The notes below the pieces were generated by a model. It had not been told where the DNA came from, did no database searches, and worked only from the letters and a program-made list of their open reading frames with translations. The position numbers were made by a program, and so were the translations under genes. A stretch of 64,000 nt of DNA. Source: Maylandia zebra (lineage: Eukaryota; Chordata; Actinopteri; Cichliformes; Cichlidae). Location: assembly GCF_041146795.1 (NCBI RefSeq), contig NC_135177.1:21860560-21924559 (forward strand). Reading direction: 5' to 3'. Of this stretch, positions 1 through 12,789 are shown piece after piece; the stretch's first letter is position 1; every line of letters starts with the position of its first letter.

Positions 1-77
1 AAACTGCTGACTGAGTTTAAAAAAAGTTTTATGGTTATGATTTCTCCATAGACATTAGCAAATAAAATAGATGGATA

Positions 78-987
78 TATACTCTATTTTACTAGGTACA
101 CCCGTTTAACTACTCATTAACACAAATATCCAGTCACATGGCTGCAACTCAATGCATTTAGGCTCACAGCTTTAGACATGGTCAAAACTGAAGGTGAAAC
201 AGCATCAGAATGGGGAAGAAAGATGATTTAAGTTACTTTGAATGTAGCATGGTTATTCGTGCCTAATGGACTGGTCTGAGTATTTCACAAACTGCTGATC
301 TATTAGGATTTTCCGTACTCTGTGTCTCTATGGTTTACAGAGAATGGTCTAAAAAAGACAAAATATCCAGTGAGCGGCTGTTCTCTGGGGAAAATGCCCT
401 GCTGATGCCAGCGGTTAGAGGAGAATAGCCAGAATTCCTTAGGTTGGTGGGAAGGGGGCAGTAACTCAGATAATCTCGTATTACAACTGAGATGAGCCTC
501 TAACACACAAAATATTGATCCTTAAAGTAGACGGGCTATTGTATAAAGAAGACCACACCTGGCGCCTCTGCTGCCAGCGAAGAACAGAAAACTGAAGCTA
601 AAATTCACACTGGCTCACTAAAAATGGACAACAGAAGAGGATGCCTGGTCTGAGAAGTGTCGATTTCTGCTGTGACATTCAAATGTTGGGGTCCAACACG
701 AAAAGCATGGATCCAGCTTGCCTTGTATCAAAGGCTTAGGTTGCTGGTGTAATAGTGTGGCCTCCACTGCTACAAGAACTCAATTCAACAGAGCACCTTT
801 GGAATGTGGAGAACAGGAGATTCACATCACGGATGGACAGCTGACAAATCTGCAGCAACTGTGCGATGCTATCATGTCGACATGGACCAAAATGTCTGAG
901 GAATGTTTCAGCGCTTTGATCAATCTGTGCTACAAAGGATTCAAAAGTGCTAATTTGTTATTAGCAAGGTGTATCTAATGGACATGG
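78..987 (+). mobile_element. Decayed Tc1-like DNA transposon copy (family 1)
   Basis: This resembles a Tc1/mariner-type element common in fish genomes, known from its TTATTAGGTACACC-like end (here ACTAGGTACACC near 93) and the related closing end AAGGTGTATCTAATG near 967. The 3' part still reads as the last third of a DDE transposase: after the remains of the DLNPIEHLW motif (ending FNRAPLECGEQEI) comes LTNLQQLCDAIMSTWTKMSEECF. Stop codons, indels and a missing central block make it non-functional. It lies downstream, in the cgn sense, of the last cgn exon seen here, so probably in a cgn intron. Family resemblance is from memory; exact ends are approximate. Confidence 0.75.
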
Positions 988-1581
988 ACAAAAGATGTAA
1001 ATTTGATTTTGGAGTTAACTGTCCGTTTAAAGCTTTATGCTTAGACACTGTTTTACAGTAACTCAGCCCACTATATCAACACAACGAAGAACAGGAAAAT
1101 AGAATTTTTTAAGGTTCAAATTGTGACTAGACAACTAGACACATTAAAAGTAGAACTAGAACAAATATGATCCATATTTGATTGTTGGTTTTAGACACAA
1201 ACACTTTGATTTGGCTAAAAATAAAATCATGAAATACGTTTATTGAGAGCGAATGGCCTTGACACTATAGACAGTTGTTAGCACAGTTCAGCACATCTAC
1301 AGCTCAGTAAAGCTAAACAAACACTGTTTAGTTTGCGACTCTCACTGTGTTTCAGGGTGGCTGGGTGTCTCTCTGACAGAGAGGGTGAGAAACATTTACC
1401 AGGTAGAATGAGAGAGAAAGAATGGAAACACATTAGTAAAGAGAGTGCAAAGGAAAACATGACAAGATGATGACAAAAATCCATGTCCACGTGAACACTG
1501 GAAATGTCAAAGTCAGGTCAGCAATGATGACTAAACACTGCGAATGATACGACTGTTACATCAGAATGTATTAAGACTCAC

Positions 1582-4262
1582 TCTTGTTTAGTTGTTCGAA
1601 GTTCGTCTCTGGTCGAATGAAACTGCTCCATCCAGTGGCTGCTCTCATCTCGACAGTCCTCCAGCTGCTGCTGCAGGGAGCGAACTGACGCATTTACACG
1701 CAGGCGCTCTGCTTCAATCCCTGCATGAGACTTAAGTAGGAGACAGAAAAACTGATCACCTGTTGTGTCATTTCGCTTTCGTAGTGTGTGTTAAATCACT
1801 CTTTTTGCATTTGAATGGCTTTTCCTTTCAAATATTCAAGTAAAACTCAACAAATGCTGCACTTTCACAAACACACAGAAAAGCTTTCATCTCAGTCCTT
1901 GGAAAGGCTATCGAAATTAAATCATTTTCTGTTGTATGAACCATTTTCAGTATTAAAATCCTTCAACTTGTTTTAGAAATATAAAGAAGCAGCAGTATGG
2001 CTTCATACTGAGAAAGAGCTCTACAGATGTGATGTTTGCTTTCAAAGTGTTGGTGAAGAAGTATAGAGAAGGTCAGAAGGAGCTGTGTCTTATGGATCGA
2101 GAGCGAGCATATGATAGTAGCAAAGAGTCAGGAGTAGCAGAGAAGCATGTGAGGCTTGTGCAGGACATGTATGAGGACAGCGAGACAGTGGTGAACGGCT
2201 GGAGTGACAGATGGGTTTACATCAGGGATCAGCATTGAGCCCATTCTTGTTTGCGATGTGGACAGGTTAACAGATGAGGTCAGCCAGAAATCACTGTGGA
2301 CTGTGATGTTTGCAGTCGACACTGATCTGTAGTAAGAGTAGCGAGCAGGTGGAGGTATGCTCTGGAGAGAAGAGGAATGAAGGCTCGCGGAATCAAGACA
2401 AAGTACATGTGTGAATGAGAAAGAGGCAGGTATAACAGCGAATATGCGAGGAGTAAATATAGTGAAGGCAGACGAGTTTAAATACCTGGGGTCAAAGCAG
2501 CAGACAGTGCACAAGAGAGGAAAAAGAGTGCTGGAAAGGTGGAGCGGATAGCAGTAAGAGTGAAAGGAAAAGGTTACAAGATAGTGAGATCTGTTTTAAT
2601 GTATGGTTTGGAGACGATGGCACTGACATTGAGATTTTCATTAGGAGTGACCAGAATGGACAAAATTAGAAACGAGTACATTAATGGAAGCGCTCGGGTC
2701 AAGCAGACAAAGAGAGGCTACGCTGAGATGGTTTGCATATGTGCAGAGGAGGAATATAGTGGTACAAAGGATGCTGAAGATGGAGCTACCAGGCAGGAGG
2801 AGGAAGGAGAAGACCACAGAAAAGGTTCGTGGATGTAGTGAAGGAGGACACGCGGAAGGTTGGTGTGATAGAAAAGGAGGCAGATGATCTAATGTGGTGA
2901 CCCCTAAACCAAGCAGCTGAAAGAATGAGACAACCTCCTTGCTGCTGTTTCTTAAGAATTACAGGCTGTTTGACCAATTTCAGTTTTTTAACTTATTTTT
3001 CTTCTTTATTTTTAACATGGCTGTACATATAAAATGTTTTGTACCTACATAACTTTTATTCTTTATCCCGCTGCATTAGCGTGGCAGGATAATGATGACA
3101 GAATAGAATTTCCTGGATCAATAAAGTATTTATCCATCTTTCTACATGCCAACTGTAAGTGATGCTCAGTTTGCTACTGTGAGTGCACACCTGAGACACC
3201 TGCTCCATGCTGCTACGGAGCTTGTCCATATCCGCACTGTACTGCTCTCGCAGCGCCTCAATTTCTTTGTCATGTGATGCCACCTCTTCCTTCAGAGCGC
3301 CCTTCAAAGCTGTAAGCTCCCTCTCTCTCTGTCGCAGTGTCTCCTCCAGCTTCTTTTTTAGTTGCAAAACTTCCATCAGCTGCGCCTGACAAGAAACCAG
3401 ATCCTGCACATGCAAGGGAAATACAGCATTAACCTGATAACTCTGACCACTCGCTCATAAAAATGTCTTAAATGAACATCAACTTCCTGTTTCAGAGTAA
3501 AGGATTTTTCAAACGAGTGTAAAAAATAGAAGCTACACAGCAGTTTATTTAAAAAGTGGGGTGAGATAAACGATCCCGGTGCATCAGTGTTTGTGTGTGT
3601 GTGTGAGAGGCCAAATGTCTGAGATACCGTCTTGTTGCTGCTCTCTCTTCTCAGCTCATCTTGAAACTCAGCCATCTGGTCCTCCATATCTCTGACCCGC
3701 TTCTCAGCGTTTTCTCGATCCATACGCAAATGAGTCAGCCTTCAAGGAAATGAGAATAAAAACACGCCTGTGAGGGATTCTTTGAATATAACCGGCACAT
3801 TTGTTTTGTGAATAAGCTACAGTAGCTGCTTGTGTCATCCAACTGTCTAGCATGTAGCAGTACCATGCCCTTTGCTGCTTTCCCTTGTAAATGTGTTTGC
3901 GTGTGTGCATGCCATTATGGTCTTACTCCGATTGTGTTTCGTTTAATTCATTTTTCTTCCGGTCCAGCATCTCCTGGAGTTGCAGATTTTCATCCAGACA
4001 ACTCTCCAGCTCTGCTTTCAGAGCAGGATCAGAATTGCTAACAGAGGCCTACACACAGACAGACATGATGAATAAATGAGGGCAGTGAAACATAACACCG
4101 TCTGCTCTGCTGGCATAAACAATGGGCTTTTAGGAAATGTTGAAGCAGGGTTGCATTTGTGCACCAATCAATATGTGTAAGAGATTTAAGTTATAAAGAG
4201 CTATTAGAGATTAAGACCTGCCCAGCTTCCTTAAGACAACATATAATGGGTAATTATTTAGA

Positions 4263-4319
<57 letters not shown>

Positions 4320-6567
4320 CTGACCCGACCAGAGAGCTTAAGGGATTAATCTGAGGATTAATCTGAAGCACACTCCAAGCTAAGGAACCCCCCAGTCCTC
4401 CTGGTAAGATTTGTTAAAAAGGCACAAAAACTCAGAGGACAGTTTCTGAGTCGATTTGGTTGGTGGAGTAGCTGCTCTCATTCCAAGAAGAGTGGCTTGA
4501 GTGTTTATGTGAAGCACTAGATGTGATCCGTGTAATCAGAAACGAGTTACTCTGGTAGGGTACTCTGAATGTTAACACCTTCTTGAGGCTGATTTGAGAA
4601 AAACTAGTCAGGTCCCACAAGACACCGAAACTACAGGAACCATCTTAAAATCTAGTGCACAGTTTCCACTGAAACTGAAGATAATGTGACTACAGATATG
4701 GTTCAAAGTTCACATTATGGCTCAATTTGTCCTACTCATTATTATTATCATAATGTGTCACTTTAACACTGCTGAAGTTTTAGTTTAGTGTAAATTTACT
4801 TACTCAGTGCCAGTTTACTGAAACAGTCAGCTCAAGGTATTTATATTGAACTGCAAAGGATCGTTGGGACCACCCCAACAATCAGATGATAAAGCACGTA
4901 GCAACGTTTGGGAGAAAGAACTCCCTTTTAACACAAAGAAAACTCGACCGATTGGAGGGTGAGGGGACCAAAAAGAGAGCAAAGAGGAGCACAGTGACAC
5001 CAAAAAACAGTAAATAGGACAAAATACAAACTACAAGAAAGACACGAAAGTATAGATATCAATATCTCTGTCTTACTTCTTTTTCTATGCTCCACTTACC
5101 TTCCTTTCTTCCAGCAGTGCAGTTTGTAGTGCAACCACCTTTTCCTCAAGCTTTCTTTTCTCACTCATCCACTCCTCCCTCATGCTTTGTTTGGGCTGTC
5201 AACATAGTGGACATAGATGAAAACGGTCTCTTCAGTGGACAGCAAAAGAAAAACTTATAGAATTTGACACTTTCAAAACAAGCAAACCTTAAGGTGCTGA
5301 ATGTTCTGGAAGATGAGCTTTACTTTGTGCCTCACGATGACATCGGTTTCACTACTCCTGTGAAAATGAGAAACTGGTCAAATGACGAATTTACAAACAC
5401 GTAACTATTTGCTTTTCTACCATTTTATTTAATTAGCTGAATGCGAGCAGAGCTAATAACATGAAAGCACGTACCCTTGTCTCAGGATGTTGTATATGGT
5501 CTTCATGGCCTGCTCCTCCTCACTGCTCAGCTCTGCACTCTGACCCTGGTCCAGCAAAAGGTCAGGGGTCACCTTAAGATATAGATCAGAAAACTACTCT
5601 TGCAATAGTGCACGGTTTACGGTGGTCAAAGCTCACTGAAAATCTACTTTATTGTGCAACCACAAATAAAACCAATTCTTACTTGTGCCTCAGTCAGATT
5701 TGGTCGTTGTGGCTCCAGTGAGGCCCACTGATTCGCTGGCTGTCCAGGAATTTTGGTGACATTGCCCTGGCTGCGCCTCAAGCTGCTGTGAGTTGGCGAT
5801 GGGGGTGAGGTGTAGGGATTGGCGGTGGTGAGAGGAGATGTAGCTCCTGGACGTTGCTGGGCAGGGGGCAGTCCTCTCTGCTGGCCTCCAGCATTAGCAC
5901 TATCAAACCTGTTTATTAGCTTGTTGACAGACGTCTGTCTCTTGTTAGAGTGTAGCTCGTTTGGCTGAGGAGGGGGCTCGGGACTGTCCCTCACTGACCC
6001 CAGTGACCTGTTAAGCCCTGCCTGATAAGAACCGTGCCAGATATTTCTTTCAGTGCCCCTCTCTCTATCACTGACATGCCACCCCTGCTCTCTATCTCCC
6101 CTTACTCCAATTCCTCCATCCAGATTCCCATAACTACCAGACTTTCCATCTCCTGGTGGTCTAGATAACTGATACTCCTCGTTACTCGGCCCTCCATCCC
6201 TGTCGAGAAGCGACCCATGAGACTGAGCCCGGCGTAGTAGCCCTCCCTGCTCTCCTCCTCCTATGTAACCTCCCTCTGTTCCTGGCTCTGCCTTCCCTCT
6301 GTTCCGAGGAAGGCTATTATAGCCAGAGGAGTACTCGGTCTTGAGCTGAACCCCATACGAATCTCCTTTTTGTCCATCCTTCAGAACCACATATGGTTGG
6401 CCAGCAATTCCCTGCACTCTGACTGCTACACCATATTTAGATGTGGTCTGAGTCTTGGTCTTGGGCTGGGGTGCAGGCTGCCCTCCACCATTCTGATAGT
6501 CATTGATGAAGCGGATCTGGACACCATAGTCCACCGGGGTCGTCTGACCTGAAGATGGTGTGGTCAT
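1582..6567 (-). CDS. cgn: Cingulin, 5' coding part (8 coding exons; continues beyond left edge)
   Basis: Cingulin is a cytoplasmic plaque protein of tight junctions that binds ZO-1, actin/myosin and RhoA regulators. Exons on the minus strand: 5683-6568 (ATG at 6567), 5475-5572, 5288-5357, 5100-5195, 3927-4048, 3628-3739, 3191-3403, 1582-1730. All junctions are GT/AG and the frame stays open for about 581 residues. The head (1-295) holds [10 protein letters not shown] and [14 protein letters not shown] (about 45-58), the conserved ZO-1-interacting segment, then NKLINRFDS, as in cingulin. From about residue 350 it is heptad-rich coiled coil; [20 protein letters not shown] (exon 3191-3403) is almost identical to human CGN as I recall it. 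The last exon seen ends in phase 2 within the coiled coil, so most of the rod and tail lie left of base 1. The paralogue CGNL1 is less likely, given the human 1q21.3 neighbours. Intron 1731-3190 holds an antisense LINE relic. Confidence 0.93.
1985..2925 (+). mobile_element. Decayed non-LTR retrotransposon (LINE) 3' half
   Basis: Scattered frames on the plus strand read as the C-terminal half of a LINE reverse transcriptase: [10 protein letters not shown] with MDRERAYD (the LEKAYD block), [22 protein letters not shown], then [31 protein letters not shown], and [16 protein letters not shown]. The end (GTGGTGACCCCTAA near 2895) resembles the usual 3' terminus of this fish LINE type, probably RTE-like. 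Several frameshifts and stops make it dead. It lies antisense in a cgn intron. The clade name is an inference. Confidence 0.8.
4266..4316. repeat. (GT)n microsatellite
   Basis: About 25 perfect GT units in the cgn intron between the exons at 3927-4048 and 5100-5195. Simple-sequence repeat, likely length-polymorphic. Confidence 0.98.
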
Positions 6568-6654
6568 ACTGGCAATAGTAGAATAAGAAGAAGTTAGATA
6601 TATTTTTGTAATTTAAAAAAAAAAAATTCTGGCTTGAGACTAACAGTACTGTGC

Positions 6655-7335
6655 CAAGTATTAAGCGCGCCCTCATTTCTTTATATTTTTCTTCCAGTGA
6701 GCCAGACATTCTTGTGTTTTCTTAACATGGCCTTGAACAATAGCGCTCCAGGCTTGCTGAAGGTCTTTCAAATTTTGTCTTTGAGCACCAACTACTTTTT
6801 CACTCAAGTCCTTGACATTTTCTTTTCTTTTGCCAAGCAGCAGCCCCCCCCCCCAAAAAAACAATCATGGGCAGCTGAACAGTATCTGAAATTCATGTCC
6901 TTAAGAAAGGAAGAAATGTGTCAGCAAAGACTTGATACAGAACATAAAAGACGCATCTGACCCCTTCAGTTGATCCATCTACTGCTTTCCAAAGCCTCGT
7001 CAGACTGATGAGGCTTCATGCAATACCATCTAGAATTACTCTGACTGGCAGCAGCTTTATTTTTCAGCTTGAAACACACTGCCAATGTAGTAAAAGCATA
7101 CCAGGATGGAAAAACCCCCCCACATTGGAACACTATTGGTTATGGATTGACCTCCCAGAGCCTAGACCTCAACATTATTGAAGCAATGTGGAATCATCTT
7201 AACAGAGAAAAGAACAAAAGAGCTTTGAATGTCTGTTAAGAAGCCTGGAGAACTATTCTTAAAGACTACTTCAAGACATTGCAAAAAAGCTCACCTAAGA
7301 GAGTTAAAGCTATGAATGAAGATGTTCATGATTTT
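6655..7335 (+). mobile_element. Decayed Tc1-like transposon copy (family 2) in cgn intron 1
   Basis: At about 7145-7320 the plus strand reads DLPEP(R)PQHY-like text in one frame and, with frameshifts, SLDLNIIEAMWNHLNREKNK followed by EAWRTILKDYFKTLQKS: the DLNxIE DDE-motif region and C-terminus of a Tc1-like transposase. At 6750-6770 a stretch (GCTTGCTGAAGGTCTTTCAA) is an inverted, diverged match to the 7235-7275 segment, giving a long imperfect palindrome. Homopolymer runs near 6847 and 7116 show decay. The element is non-functional. Confidence 0.65.
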
Positions 7336-7339
7336 CAAC

Positions 7340-10300
7340 ATGTAAACTCTGTTTCTGATATTTTGATTTCTATATGCTGTATTTCCATTAATGTTTTACC
7401 TGTAATATTAAATGTCTGCACCAAATTTTCTTCAATCAAATCACATTTTAGGTAAAACCCCCTCATGACACACAGATCTTTTGTTTCATTTGATTTTTTT
7501 GGCTCAGTTTTTTTTTTTGCCAGTTTCTCTCTTGTATGTTTTTATATTTCATCTATATGATTTAAAAGTGCAGGTACAACAATATATACCTTATATGAAT
7601 GTTTTAGATTTTTTTTAAAAAAGGGAAATGATCAAAGATACTTCTACTTTGCTTTCCATGAGGACATTGACTTCTGGACCACCAATAATGGACAACCTGC
7701 TTTGTTACAACCACCCTCTAGATAAAATTCTGTGACTCTACCAAAGTATGACTACATAACAATGTTGCACATCAAGCTTTTATTCTGATAAGATGGTTAC
7801 TTCTATCAGCTGTATTACTGTATTGAAGCAGGGAGGGAAAAACTTAGAGGAATTTGTGCATGTGTCAGATTTTTCCCAGAATAGAAAGATTTAGCTGAGG
7901 TATGTGTGTGCAAGTGTTTCCACACCTCAAATAGAAAATGAGTAATACTGAAAAATATATGGTGAGAGCCACACCTCAAACATCAGCTGATAATAACTTT
8001 GAGTAAATAGCAGTCTTTGATGTCATTAAGATACTGTGACTCATCGTTCATCCACCTGACCTGCACACATGAGATTATTTTTCACTGTAAACTGTAAGGC
8101 CATTTTTTAGTGTAAAAAAAAAAAACCCTCATGGTTCTATAACAAGACTGATTGTTTATTAAAAACAGATCTTCATATAGTTATTTGCTGTTTGTCAAGT
8201 ATAATATTAGTGTCAGCTTTAAAATTCCTCAAATTGTGAAAACAAATGTATAGACAGTAGACTTTAATTAACAGGTAATTCTGAAAAGTAAAAAATAAGA
8301 GACACAGACTTCCTTTTAAAATACGTGTTCTGAGATTTATAGGCGCTTTCTAGCTCTTTACTGCTTATGTGGACTTTAACCTCAGTGCGCTCCATTAGTC
8401 ATTAACCTGAGAGCACACACCCACATATCACTTTCCCCTGTGAGGACCAACTAAGCCTTCTGAAGCTCTTCGAAGTTTCCAAATCTAATTCCCTCAACTG
8501 AACTTTGACACCTTGAACACAGACAGCTACTACAGCAACTAGTCAAGTGTCACTACTGCTTTCATTAACTATATCTGAAATTTCTCAATTCATCTTTTTC
8601 TTGACTGCCTAATCCTAACTTTTTACACTTCCTGAATACACAAAATGAGGATTTCTAAAATAATGTTTCCATTCATTGCACTTGTTTAAGCTTAGTCACT
8701 GCCAGCCTTTTTCATCACTACTGATAATAACTTGTTTTAGGTCACCCAGTAAACCCCATCCCCCAGGACAGCACAATAGTATGGTTCATTCAACTCTCTC
8801 CCAAACTATTACAAAACTACCCCCCACCTCTGCGCTCTGCACCTTCCATTTCCTGTCTGCAGCCTTTGGAGGTGACAGACAGAAAGTGGGCTGGGAAACA
8901 GAGAGGGAGGGTGAAGTGAGAGAGAAAGAGAGAGAGAAACACTCCACTTTTCTCTTCTTATCAGTGCTGAGTGTGATAAAATCCAAAGTCAAGCTGTTCC
9001 TCCGAAACAACCCTCCCTCTCCTCCGGTCCTTACAAAGGACTGGCTACAAAAGTAGCCATCGAATAGATAACTATTTCCACAGACACATACTTCCATAAA
9101 TTATTGCAACACTTTTTAAAAATTTCTATACTAACTTTTTAATCTGTATGACAAGACAAACCAGCCAAGCTCCTCTGAGATAGAAGTGAGACAAGCAGGA
9201 GTGGTAACTATGAAAAGGGGTTTTATATATGAAACAGTTTCGGAGCAAGATAAGAAGGTAATGACTGGCCCAGCAATGAATGGAGTGACGTCACTGAGAA
9301 TGACCTTTGAAGGTATCTGTGTGCAGCTGGTCGATTTTTTTCACCCTTTGGGAACCACAGAAGAAGCGCCGTGTGTCACAACAAGTTTGTGAAGCTGAGC
9401 ATAAAGTTTTCAGCCCACTCTTGTAAACCAAGGTCAACCAAAAGTGTGGTCCACTGACGACTGCAGCACAGACACGCAAGATAGTGCACTAACTAGTAAT
9501 CTTTGATTTAATGGGACATACTCATCTAAACTGGTGTGACCCGTAAAGCAACAAGTAAGCCAAACTGATGTAAAGAAACCAAACTGTAAAGCAGAAACAT
9601 GTCTGTCTGAGAATATCTGTTTATTTGTCACAGAGGAGGAAGGCACTTCCAGCTCCGACAGCGGGACGAGGTTGAAGGAGAACTCATCCCATTGTCCAGC
9701 TGATGTGGGGCGGAAAATGAGGGCAGCAATTCTGGAATGCTATAACTACCCCTGCTGCTCCTGCCCCTTTCTCTTCTGTCACACTGTCCATCTGATTAAA
9801 AGAAGTCATTTTCAATACTTAAATTTTGCTTTTAGGCTTCACTCCAAAGTTTTTTTTCCTCCACAGCACTCTAAATAAACATGCTTTCTATACTGAGAGT
9901 AGGATGGCAAACAAGCTCTCCTTTGATCTTAAACTCGTGATGTGAAACTAACATGTCACACCTAAGGTGATTGTTTCAGGTCTGTAAAACACAGAAATTA
10001 TTATTTTTTTAAATACAGAAAGCAATCCATTACCCAATAAGCGACTAAACAGTGTTCACTCTGGAGATCCAGAATCTTAACTATGAGTATTGCAACTTTA
10101 ATAACAGACCAGCTTTGCTTGCACAGCTATATCTGGAGCTTTTGTAATTTCATGAGAGTCGTGCTACCCTGCAGCTATGCAGACGAGCCTGCGGCCTCAA
10201 ACTCAATTCTCAAAAAGTAAATTGAATTGAAGCTGCTTTCATTTTAAGACCTAAGGTGGAAAGGAAAAGAAAAAAAGAATTAGGACATCAGAATGGGTGA

Positions 10301-12481
10301 GGAGAAAAATTAAACAACAGCAACGTGTGAAATCACATGCCTCTGCTGACTCAGAATCCACATGGCTAATGTGATAGCATCATCTCTAGACTGGCCCAAA
10401 AATGACACAGCTGGAGATGGCAGACAAGGGTGATGGCAACATGTGCCAAAAACATATCCTTAGGGTGTAAAAACAACCCTTCATGTCAAAACGTAAGCAC
10501 TACAAATACGTAAGCACGTGCTATGCTTTTAAGTAAAGCCAGTCTTCTCTCGTTCTCGTACGAGAACAGCTTTGCATGAGTCACAGTTCAAAACAAACCT
10601 TGTTTATCCTATACTGGTCTTTGGTTTCACTCCTCAATTAATAAACACCTGAAACAATTCATTTAGCTGCTCTCCCTTTAAACTTTCTTTTTATTGGCTA
10701 CCAAAAGCAAACAGAAGGTTTGAAGAGCAAGTGGGCGGAGCTTCTGTCCTCATAAAGCCACAAAACTGGACTTGGCAGAAAAAGTTTTTCTAATTACACA
10801 TCTTAAGCAGAAAAATAATAATGCGCTTTACTACTTCCGTAAAAAATAAAAATAAAATAAAAAAAATTAAGCAATAATTAAGATTTTTGCTTCCAAAACA
10901 GAATTTTGATTAAAGAACTTTTAAAGAACAGAAACATAAAAATGATTTTGGTTACCGATACTGTCAATTTAGGGCAGATGTGCCATAAACCCTACAATGC
11001 ACGGGGGTCTAATAAATTTGGTAAGCATTGTATAAACGTCTTAAGAATGAAAATGTAAACGTCTGTGTGCTGAATGAGGTTGAAAGCGATGGAAAACAGC
11101 CAGACACTAAACAAGGAAGAATCAAAACACCACATCTGAAAATATTTGCCTTTAAAAAAACCCAAACAAAACAAATCAATTCAAACTGTCATCAACTCAT
11201 TGCTAGTTGGACTATTTGAGAGCTAGTTTACAGCATGCTATAAAGCTGGCATATGGATGCTGTAAAAACACATTTAATCCTCCTTTTCTTCCAAGTGAAT
11301 CATAAAGTTTTACAGGACTGTCCTGCAAATCACAAATGTGATCATGTAAGCAACAGAGATACAAGTGCTGTACTCTCTCTTCTGCTTTTAAAGGACAGTC
11401 AGGTACTCAGTCCTCAGAGTATACTCCCTCTCCATTACATTCTTGACATAACACCAAGCCCTCATCCTCTTTCACCCTCAAACAAACACCCATTTATTCC
11501 TCTTCTCAGGCCAAAGGAGTTCATTGGCATAACAATGTACAAAAAATGACACAAAAGTAGGAGCACATAAATACACCCCTCCTTTTTCCAAATTCCTGAC
11601 ACTGGTCTCTCTGTCCTTTACACATACAGGGGCGGAAAGTGTGTCAGTGTGGGAGACTCACTTTATGGCGTTTTATCTGCACACTTGAGTGTATCAGCTG
11701 CTTGTACGTGTAACACGGCACAGGTCTTTATCTGTTAGTCCAATGTGAGGCATTCCCACCACATTACGAGTTCTGAAACTGTACCCGAAGCTTTGCAGGC
11801 TCAATGCTATAATTAGTGAAATTCATGACCCAATCCATGAGCCTTTCCCCACCTCAAAACTATAATCTGCTATTCCTTCTTGCCCGTGTCATCAGTTTCA
11901 CATGAGCTGTGAAGAGAACAAAAGCAGGTGTACTCTAAATGCATGTTTATCCATTGTTTACCCGGGTTCAATCCTTTAATGGTTTCCCTACAGTTGCATT
12001 TATCCCTTTGAGCTATGTGCTAAAAACCTTCCTCCTGTACCGTTGTTCCAGTGACAGATCGCCTGGTCCCACAGGTGTACACAGAAACACCTGGCTCATT
12101 TCTAAACAACTTAATGGTTTTAAAAGTTAAACCTCTGACATTAAGCCTACCTTCGCTATTCTTACATTTGTCTTAAAGAGACGTATTATTCTGTTTTATT
12201 TGTCATTTGGTTCCCCTCATTAACGGGCAAATCCAAAAGTTATCTTGGAGTAACGTTAGCTGGTAGCGCTGTTTCTCTCGAACCATCGTTAGCTGCTCAG
12301 CTACACTGGCTCACAGTGACACACTACCAAATAAACTATTAGATAACTGCCATAAATCAAAAATAAGTGCCGTTTGGCAGCACCAGAAACCCACAAAGCG
12401 TCAAAGTAACTGTCTGAGGAGCGGCGCCTGTCTGGTTTAGCTGTCTGGCTATGAGAAGTCCCAAACCCAGCGTGAACTTAC
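7340..12481 (-). other. Remainder of cgn intron 1
   Basis: About 5.1 kb between the relic above and the non-coding first exon. I see no exon with both splice sites and an extended coding frame. It is AT-rich with short homopolymer runs (7490-7520, 8107-8125, 10845-10870). A perfect palindromic CRE core lies at 9286-9293. Short open frames at 8676-9097 and 11253-11549 lack any recognisable domain. Confidence 0.6.
9286..9293. promoter_or_regulatory. Palindromic CRE core (TGACGTCA)
   Basis: Full 8-base CREB/ATF consensus in cgn intron 1, about 3.2 kb inside the gene from its promoter. The match is exact; function is unknown, and one such 8-mer per 64 kb is close to chance. Confidence 0.35.
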
Positions 12482-12680
12482 CTCTTTTTTCTGAACTTAA
12501 TCTTCTGCTCCTCTCGTATCCTGTCGCCTCCTGTATGCCGATAATAATTCAGATATATTGACTGACATCCATTAAAGCCCACACGGAAACCTGAACAGAA
12601 ATACCTAACTCCTACGGAAATTATCACAGCAATAAGTTCATTATGCTGCTGCTGGGAATGCAACCTGTTACCTTTTTGTC
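12482..12680 (-). other. cgn: Probable non-coding exon 1 (5' UTR) of cgn
   Basis: On the minus strand the sequence GAG|GTAAGT forms a strong donor with the exon ending at base 12482. The coding exon at 5683-6568 begins one base before its ATG, right after a CAG acceptor, so the transcript needs an upstream leader exon. This is the only strong donor directly below a CpG/GC-box promoter. The 5' boundary is estimated from the promoter position. Confidence 0.55.
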
Positions 12681-12699
12681 AGGGATGTAAACGTTCCGC

Positions 12700-12785
12700 C
12701 CAGCCCCGCCAAGCACGGCGCTGCGATTGGACCGTTTCGCTGGCTTGGGCGGGGCTATTGATATTGTCTAGGTTTGTAATTGGTG
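12700..12785 (-). promoter_or_regulatory. cgn: Promoter of cgn: GC boxes and CCAAT boxes
   Basis: A short CpG-rich patch in AT-rich surroundings holds GC boxes at 12704-12710 and 12747-12754 and two inverted CCAAT boxes (ATTGG at 12726-12730 and 12779-12783), which read forward on the minus strand. No TATA box is evident. It sits just upstream of the putative leader exon. Some 1.8 kb of spacer then separates it from the divergent she gene. Confidence 0.6.
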
Positions 12786-12789
12786 AAAC

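Noticed and set aside
718-978. 86-codon plus-strand frame
   Set aside because: It reads as the C-terminus of a Tc1-like transposase within a decayed element, not a host gene.
1278-1490. Possible further cgn exon
   Set aside because: The frame is hydrophobic and cysteine-rich, unlike cingulin coiled coil, and lacks matching splice sites in the needed phase.
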